Translations under genes and position numbers: made by a program
The notes under the pieces: generated by a model
What the model was told of the DNA's origin: nothing
Database searches by the model: none
What the model saw: the letters and a program-made list of their open reading frames with translations, nothing else
Assembly: GCA_029573365.1 (NCBI GenBank)
Contig: JAKQGD010000439.1
Coordinates: forward strand, 1-10,567
Reading direction: 5' to 3'
From: Bacteroidota bacterium
GTDB lineage: Bacteria; Bacteroidota; Bacteroidia; Chitinophagales; Saprospiraceae
DNA length: 10,567 nt
In this document: positions 6,330 through 10,567 of the stretch, one piece after another
Position numbering within the stretch: the first letter of the stretch is position 1
Layout: each line of letters starts with the position of its first letter

Positions 6330-6359
6330 ACAAACGACCTGATTTTTCCGACAAACGAC
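6330..6359. repeat. Two ACAAACGAC direct repeats upstream of the PadR operator
   Basis: The nonamer ACAAACGAC occurs at 6330-6338 and 6351-6359, exactly 21 bp apart (two helical turns). The repeats lie between the end of the lipoprotein gene and the padR operator. Their function is unknown; they could be an additional regulator site for padR-pspC. Confidence 0.35.
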
Positions 6360-6409
6360 ATTTTTTTAGACCTTTTAAAAAAGGACATCATAAGGCCCGT
6401 GCAGGAAAT

Positions 6410-7600
6410 TTATTTATTGTTTTTGAGCTCCATCTCATAGGCTACCCTGCCCAGTCTGGCCAGAAAAGGAAGTCCAATCTGCTCGTATTCGTACCTGCCA
6501 TCGTTGTATATCTTATTGCGGTTGACGCTGATGACGGCTGTCAGAAAGAATCCTATGCCTTTGGCCTTGTTTTCTATGTAGGCACAGTCTATCAGATAGC
6601 CGTAAGCTGTTCCTACCTTGTTGTATATTTTAATGTCTTCGGGTATGGTCGCTTTTTTGTCACCAAACATAAAAAACTTGACATAGCTGTCATAGTAGAC
6701 CGGATTGTTGCTGTAAAACGGGTACTCCCTTGGCAGAGCAGACATGGACTTTTTAAGGAAACCATAATCGTCTTCGGTAAGGTCAAATCTTTGGTCCGTG
6801 GGGAAAAATTCAGGAAATATTATCCTTTGTAAAGTACCTTCAAGATCCTGTAGACTATAGAAGTTTTTGCCGCTGAAATCAAATGGATCACTGATCAGGC
6901 TGTCATTTGCATTGATGTACCCTATGCCTTTTATTGCGTCTTTTACCTGGTGCTTCCATTCCCGGGTCGCATATTGCTCAGGTTTGTCATAAATCACCTT
7001 TTTATCCCTGAAAAACCTGATGTTGTTGGTATACCTGTTGTCCTCAGGAGTGAGGCCGATTCTTTCGAGGCGGTGGTTGATGACCGAATTTGTAAAGGCA
7101 CCTATATCCAGCATCGATTGATTGATATAATCCTGGCCCAGAAATTCATACAGTCGGTTGTAAGCGTCATTGTCGCTTACCGCAAAGATTTTTTCGATAT
7201 ATCGGCCTATGTTTGGCTTTTTGCTTGCCGTGGTGGTATCTGTAAAAGCAGGCAACTGGTTGGGTCTGAGGGCAGCAGTCAGCATGTCATCATCCCGGCT
7301 GATTTCTACTTTTTCTTTTTTCAGTTGATTAAGTTTCTGAAGGGCCAGGACGGCCACAGGTAGTTTGACGGTGCTCGCAGGGTAGAAGTATTTTTGAGGA
7401 TAGGTATTGTAAGCGGATGATACAAACTTTTTATTTTTATGGTCCACCTTTGTATAGATGATCTGTACCTCGTGCTCAGGGTCGTCGGCTATTTTCTTCA
7501 GGAATTCGTCCTTGAGAATGTGGGACGTCAGGACATTTTTATGGCTTGTGCATGATGCCAGAAACATAACGGGCAGCAATAAGAGGATGAGGTCACGCAT
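6410..7600 (-). CDS. Class A beta-lactamase-like serine hydrolase, predicted lipoprotein
   Basis: 396 residues. The N-terminus MRDLILLLLPVMFLASC is a lipoprotein signal with lipobox LASC and acceptor Cys17, so the protein should be anchored in an outer or inner membrane leaflet. The class A/PBP-type serine triad is present in order: S76-T-V-K79 in YPASTVKLPVAV, S142-D-N144 in AVSDNDAYNRL, and K328-V-G330 in NKVGTAYG in place of KTG. The length exceeds a classical class A beta-lactamase (about 290) because of an insert of about 100 residues between the SDN and KVG motifs. It fits the broad beta-lactamase2/serine hydrolase family; a true antibiotic resistance role is unproven, and a peptidoglycan or peptide substrate is equally possible. 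It is the last gene of the mce-tauE operon, starting 6 bp after the tauE stop. No convincing terminator follows. Confidence 0.85.
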   Translation of the reverse strand: MRDLILLLLPVMFLASCTSHKNVLTSHILKDEFLKKIADDPEHEVQIIYTKVDHKNKKFVSSAYNTYPQKYFYPASTVKLPVAVLALQKLNQLKKEKVEISRDDDMLTAALRPNQLPAFTDTTTASKKPNIGRYIEKIFAVSDNDAYNRLYEFLGQDYINQSMLDIGAFTNSVINHRLERIGLTPEDNRYTNNIRFFRDKKVIYDKPEQYATREWKHQVKDAIKGIGYINANDSLISDPFDFSGKNFYSLQDLEGTLQRIIFPEFFPTDQRFDLTEDDYGFLKKSMSALPREYPFYSNNPVYYDSYVKFFMFGDKKATIPEDIKIYNKVGTAYGYLIDCAYIENKAKGIGFFLTAVISVNRNKIYNDGRYEYEQIGLPFLARLGRVAYEMELKNNK

Positions 7601-7606
7601 AGTTGA

Positions 7607-8380
7607 TTACAAATGGATTATATTAAATTCTATAAAGATGGCAAAGACAATGATTGCCACGAGTAATCTGTATGACCACACATTAATATCAGGAATACGG
7701 GATCCGTAGAGTGCAGTGAGATAGCCGCCGGCCGACTGCCCTGCAGCCATGATCAGCCCGGTGCTCCAGTCCACCATTCCTTTCCAGGCAAAGATACAAA
7801 GTACAAAGCCTGTATAAATCATTATTACTATGGTCTTCAGGACATTGGCCTCCATTAGTGTATATTTGCTTATAAGCACAGCTACAGCCAGAATAAACAA
7901 GCCCACGCCCATTTGTATAAAACCGCCATAAAAACCCAAAGCCAGAAAAACAGGGATTTTAACCCACTGTGAAATGGGTACTTTTTCTTCGGAGGAGTGG
8001 AGCCACCTTTCGGGCTTGACCAGAATGATGATAAGCATCAGAATCATCAGGTATTTAAACACAAACAAAAACTGGTCATCGGATACTTTGGTCGCAGTAT
8101 ACACTCCTGCCAGGGCTCCTGCCAGCGTCGTGATGATGATGTTTCCTGACTTGCGGAGGTCAAGCAGTCTGTTTTTGGCAAATCCTGTCCCCGAAGCTAC
8201 GCTTTGCATGAATATACCCACCCGGTTTGTACCATTGGCCAGGTTTCCGGGCAAACCCAGTACGCTGGTCAGAATACTGAGCGTAATTACCGAGCCGTTG
8301 CCGGCAAAGGTATTAATGGCACCTGCCAGAAAACTTCCTGCCAGAGCTATCGTAATTTCCCAGATTCCGTGTTCTGTCAT
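7607..8380 (-). CDS. TSUP (TauE/SafE) family membrane transporter
   Basis: 257 residues with about eight hydrophobic segments in two related halves. Family marks are AGAINTFAGNGS (19-30) and GLPGNLANGTNRV (42-54) in the first half, and GFYGGFIQMGVG (149-160) and GQSAGGYLTALYGSRIP (214-230) in the second. TSUP proteins move sulfite, sulfoacetate or other small organic anions across the inner membrane; the substrate cannot be told from sequence. The ATG overlaps the mce stop as ATGA (8377-8380), so it is translated by coupling with the epimerase gene. Co-transcription with mce makes an organic acid or CoA-pathway by-product a reasonable guess, but only a guess. Confidence 0.92.
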   Translation of the reverse strand: MTEHGIWEITIALAGSFLAGAINTFAGNGSVITLSILTSVLGLPGNLANGTNRVGIFMQSVASGTGFAKNRLLDLRKSGNIIITTLAGALAGVYTATKVSDDQFLFVFKYLMILMLIIILVKPERWLHSSEEKVPISQWVKIPVFLALGFYGGFIQMGVGLFILAVAVLISKYTLMEANVLKTIVIMIYTGFVLCIFAWKGMVDWSTGLIMAAGQSAGGYLTALYGSRIPDINVWSYRLLVAIIVFAIFIEFNIIHL

Positions 8381-8787
8381 TTAGGGCCGGTATTTTCCTG
8401 GCAAAGCTCTACGAGTACACCATGGGTACCTTTGGGATGCACAAAACACACCAGCTTATTGTCCGCACCGGGCTTAGGTGTGTCATTTAGAAGGGTAAAT
8501 CCCTGGTCTTTCAGCCTTTCCATTTCTGCAATGATGTCATCCACGGCAAAAGCTATGTGATGTATGCCTTCTCCTTTTTTTTCAAGGAATTTGTATATGG
8601 CACTTGATTCGGCTGTGGCCCCCAGCAATTCGATTTTGTTGGGCCCTGACCTGAAAAAAGATGTCATCACTTTTTCGGTTTCCACCTCTTCACGTTTGTA
8701 TGAAGAGCTGCCCAGCAGTTTTTCATACAGTTTTTCCGCTTCGTCCATGTTTTTGACTGCTATGCCTATGTGCTCTATCTTGTGCAT
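8377..8787 (-). CDS. mce: Methylmalonyl-CoA epimerase (VOC/glyoxalase fold)
   Basis: A cytosolic metal-dependent enzyme that interconverts (S)- and (R)-methylmalonyl-CoA, linking propionyl-CoA carboxylation with B12-dependent methylmalonyl-CoA mutase. The 136 residues match the family. The two VOC halves start with KIEHIGIAVKNMDEAE (3-18) and GIHHIAFAVDDI (74-85). Conserved marks include KIELLGA (51-57), HPKGTHGVLVELCQ (117-130), and metal-ligand candidates H6, H77 and E127 by position in the family. The HPKGTHG loop is a slight variant of the commoner HPKSTGG. It heads an operon with tauE and a serine hydrolase rather than sitting with the mutase genes. A well-formed promoter precedes it. 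Confidence 0.92.
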   Translation of the reverse strand: MHKIEHIGIAVKNMDEAEKLYEKLLGSSSYKREEVETEKVMTSFFRSGPNKIELLGATAESSAIYKFLEKKGEGIHHIAFAVDDIIAEMERLKDQGFTLLNDTPKPGADNKLVCFVHPKGTHGVLVELCQENTGPK

Positions 8788-8809
8788 GAAGGGAAAAATT
8801 TAGTATTTG

Positions 8810-8841
8810 CAAAAATAAATTTTATTTAGCCTTTAAACAAA
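8810..8841 (-). promoter_or_regulatory. Promoter of the mce-tauE-hydrolase operon
   Basis: On the minus strand TTTG (8838-8841), a 20-bp spacer and TATTTTTG (8810-8817) match the Bacteroidetes consensus fully. The -33 TTTG lies inside the T run of the terminator of the preceding gene (8839-8869), so the two signals share bases. Confidence 0.75.
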
Positions 8842-8869
8842 AAACCCGGCATTAAGGACCGGGTTTTTA
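8837..8869 (-). terminator. Intrinsic terminator of the T9SS cargo gene
   Basis: On the minus strand AAAAACCCGG (8859-8868) pairs with CCGGGTTTTT (8840-8849) around a 9-nt loop, followed by further T. It lies about 30 bases after the stop at 8900. The structure is symmetric, but no plus-strand gene enters it from the left. Confidence 0.88.
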
Positions 8870-8899
8870 TTGTAAATCTTGATTTGCGAAAAGCAATAC

Positions 8900-10474
8900 T
8901 TAATTCCGTATCATTGTGACGTCACCTTTGACCTTCTTTTCAAAACCATTGATGGTATATTTGGCTACCCACACATAGGTATCTCCCTGAGCTTTCTTTT
9001 CGCCTATATTGCCATCCCATTCTTTAAGGATATCGTTGGATTCGAAGACTTGCTGGCCCCAGCGGTTAAAGACATAAAACTCATAATCTCTAATCTGGCT
9101 GATGCAATACTCCGCCCTATTGATAGGCCCGAAGGTACGATTGAGGTAGAGCACTTTATCTACATCCAGGGTATCTCCTGGCAAGGGAGCCATGCCGACT
9201 CCGTCCGGGAAAAATACATGGGCATATCGCAATGGCTCTGGTGTGAGCTCCTTCTCTCCGATATCAACAGATGCAGAGGCTGTGTTATCACATAGATCTG
9301 TCACTGTCACGGAGTATTTACCGGCATCTGAGATGATGACAAAAGGTGTGTTTTGGCCACCTGACCATATGTACTTAAGGCTGCCTGATTTATCAGCTAT
9401 GGCATTGAGCCTGATTCCTCCGGTGGTACATAATGCTGACTTGTCTACTTCTATATTTACGCCGGTTATTCCGGTTCCTTTTTTCTCAAATGTCCTGGTG
9501 CCTGTGGCTGTATTTCCGCATCCGTCAGTGACCGTCACTGTATAGGTAAGCGTATTGGCGTCATTGATACTTATGGCCTGTGTGGTTGCTCCGGTATTCC
9601 ACTGATATCTTTCGAGTCCCAAGGCACTTTCTGTTGAGTTGCCTTTTGCCGAAAGTGTGCCGGTCACGAATCCGGACAAACAACTGAAAGCCGCGTCTCC
9701 CGACAGAGTGACGTTGGAAATTTTTTGTGGAAACGATGGCACTGTGATTTCTCCCGTGGCTTGTTCGTCACAGCCATCGACAAGTGTGACCTTATAGACA
9801 CCCGGTGTGCCGATCTCTATACTGTTTACATCTTTTTCACCAGTACTCCATGTGATAGATTTTACTTGCGGATGGCCGGGATTATAACCTATAAAGAGGG
9901 TCTGTTTGCCGTTGGTGCAAAAATTGCCAAGCCTCAGTCCCATCTGGATCTGGGGTTTGCTGTATCGTGTAATCTCTGATGTGTCGCACAGCATAAAACA
10001 TACCTGGTCATTTACAGTGACTGTAACCGAATATTTTCCTTCCTCAAAAACACGGAGCGTATCTTTGTCAGGGCCTTCGAGGCCGGTGCTCCATTTGTAG
10101 TATATGGCTCCCTTGGTAGGCACCCTGAAGGTCCAGTCGATGGGCTCTTCCGGGCAGAAAGGTCTCACTTCAAGGGTTACGATAGGTACATCGTACAAAT
10201 AAGCTTCTCCTTTGTAGTCAACCGGATCAGAAACTGTGGTTTTGCTTACTTCGTCCCAAATCAGTGTGTCTGCTGTATAGCTGTTGTTAAACAGGATGGT
10301 GCCGGTGATATTTTCTTCGCAGGTGGTCTTGCCATCACTGTCCAGCTTTATAAATGATGGTTTGATTCTGTTGGTTTCGACTACGCTGGTGATAAATGCA
10401 CTGCCTCCGTCTTTGGTGCCAAATAGATTTCCTGTGAAATCAAGGGTGCCACCTACCCTTGGATATTTTTTTTG
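8900..10474 (-). CDS. Secreted repeat protein with gliding motility-associated C-terminal (CHU_C, T9SS type-B sorting) domain; 3' part
   Basis: The frame is open from 10474 to the TAA at 8900-8902 (524 codons) and has no ATG near its left boundary; the first TTG is at 10196-10198. I read it as the C-terminal part of a larger protein. Numbering from that TTG, at least four Ig/PKD-like modules share a W-S/N-T/S-G strand and a Y-x-V-T-V/L ending: WSTG at 36, 117, WNTG at 200 and WSGG at 278, each followed by YSVTVTV, YKVTLVDGC, YTVTVTDGC or YSVTVTDLC. Residues 325-432 form a CHU_C sorting domain, with YEFYVFNRWGQQVFES (372-387), EWDGNIGE (393-400), DTYVWVAKY (406-414) and the end GDVTMIRN. Such proteins are exported by the type IX system and fixed to or released from the outer surface. 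The PNGDG motif usual at the domain start is degenerate (FFPDGVG). Confidence 0.85.
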   Translation of the reverse strand, partial: QKKYPRVGGTLDFTGNLFGTKDGGSAFITSVVETNRIKPSFIKLDSDGKTTCEENITGTILFNNSYTADTLIWDEVSKTTVSDPVDYKGEAYLYDVPIVTLEVRPFCPEEPIDWTFRVPTKGAIYYKWSTGLEGPDKDTLRVFEEGKYSVTVTVNDQVCFMLCDTSEITRYSKPQIQMGLRLGNFCTNGKQTLFIGYNPGHPQVKSITWSTGEKDVNSIEIGTPGVYKVTLVDGCDEQATGEITVPSFPQKISNVTLSGDAAFSCLSGFVTGTLSAKGNSTESALGLERYQWNTGATTQAISINDANTLTYTVTVTDGCGNTATGTRTFEKKGTGITGVNIEVDKSALCTTGGIRLNAIADKSGSLKYIWSGGQNTPFVIISDAGKYSVTVTDLCDNTASASVDIGEKELTPEPLRYAHVFFPDGVGMAPLPGDTLDVDKVLYLNRTFGPINRAEYCISQIRDYEFYVFNRWGQQVFESNDILKEWDGNIGEKKAQGDTYVWVAKYTINGFEKKVKGDVTMIRN

Positions 10475-10567
10475 TTATATGATGGTACCGTTTTTACGAA
10501 TCTTCATGGCAAAATTGTAGGCTTCCTGCAGGCCTTCATCAAAATTGACTCCGGCTACAATGATGTT
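10475..10567 (-). pseudogene. Upstream fragment of the same secreted protein, ended by an in-frame TAA
   Basis: From the right edge, 30 protein-like codons (AGVNFDEGLQEAYNFAMKIR and onward, ending NGTII) run to a TAA at 10475-10477. The long cargo frame continues in the same phase directly after the stop with QKKYPRVGG. The other two minus frames have stops here. I take it as one gene broken by a nonsense codon or a sequencing error next to an A8 run. A separate gene end is the alternative. Confidence 0.55.

Noticed and set aside
6361..6395. Possible terminator after the lipoprotein gene (CCTTTTTTAAAAGG on the minus strand)
   Set aside because: The stem is only about five A/T-rich pairs and no T run follows on the minus strand, so it is too weak to call.
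6950..7363. 137-codon plus-strand ORF opposite the serine hydrolase
   Set aside because: It is antisense to a coherent lipoprotein gene with three catalytic motifs; it has no promoter or partner.
8879..9295. 138-codon plus-strand ORF opposite the CHU_C domain
   Set aside because: It is antisense to the conserved sorting domain and shows no recognisable protein features.
10466..10473. Programmed slippage on the A8 run (minus strand) as a way past the stop
   Set aside because: The coding frame is the same upstream and downstream of the run, and the stop precedes the run in the direction of translation, so slippage there would not bypass it.
1..10567. CRISPR array, insertion sequence, phage genes or defence system
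   Set aside because: No regular repeat-spacer pattern, transposase, integrase, terminal inverted repeats or known defence protein motifs were found on either strand. The genes are ordinary chromosomal ones.

Overview
The window looks like a chromosomal segment of a Bacteroidota bacterium, possibly of the Saprospiria/Sphingobacteriia type. This rests on three things seen directly: a protein ending in a gliding-motility/type IX secretion type-B C-terminal domain, promoters of the Bacteroidetes form (TTTG near -33, TAnnTTTG near -7), and genes with few Shine-Dalgarno sequences. The exact lineage is an inference. The content is mostly housekeeping and stress genes; I see no phage, insertion sequence, CRISPR array or defence island.

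Layout: 1-176 is upstream DNA with a palindrome and a promoter for tRNA-Val (177-254). A terminator that can work in both directions separates this from convergent gcvT (315-1430, minus). A 215-bp divergent intergenic region with two operator-like direct repeats lies before a two-gene small heat shock operon (1646-2035 and 2073-2516, plus). That operon converges on tRNA-Leu(CAG) (2662-2746, minus), with back-to-back terminators between them. Next come a single sigma-70 family (ECF-like) gene with a leader of about 100 nt (2968-3546, plus) and a strong terminator.

From 3696 to the end every gene is on the minus strand, in three units. The first is padR-pspC (6229 down to 3696), translationally coupled, with a dyad-rich operator laid over the promoter. 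The second is mce-tauE-beta-lactamase-like lipoprotein (8787 down to 6410), tightly packed behind one promoter. The third is the 3' part of a large secreted protein with repeated Ig/PKD-like modules and a CHU_C sorting domain. It runs off the right edge and carries an in-frame TAA at 10475-10477.

The functional themes are one-carbon/glycine metabolism (gcvT), protein-folding stress (sHSP pair), envelope stress control (PadR/PspC), propionate/methylmalonyl metabolism (mce) and surface export (T9SS cargo). The observations most worth a second look are the interrupted T9SS cargo gene, the 17-bp-phased GTAC operator of padR-pspC, and the terminator that shares bases with the mce promoter.
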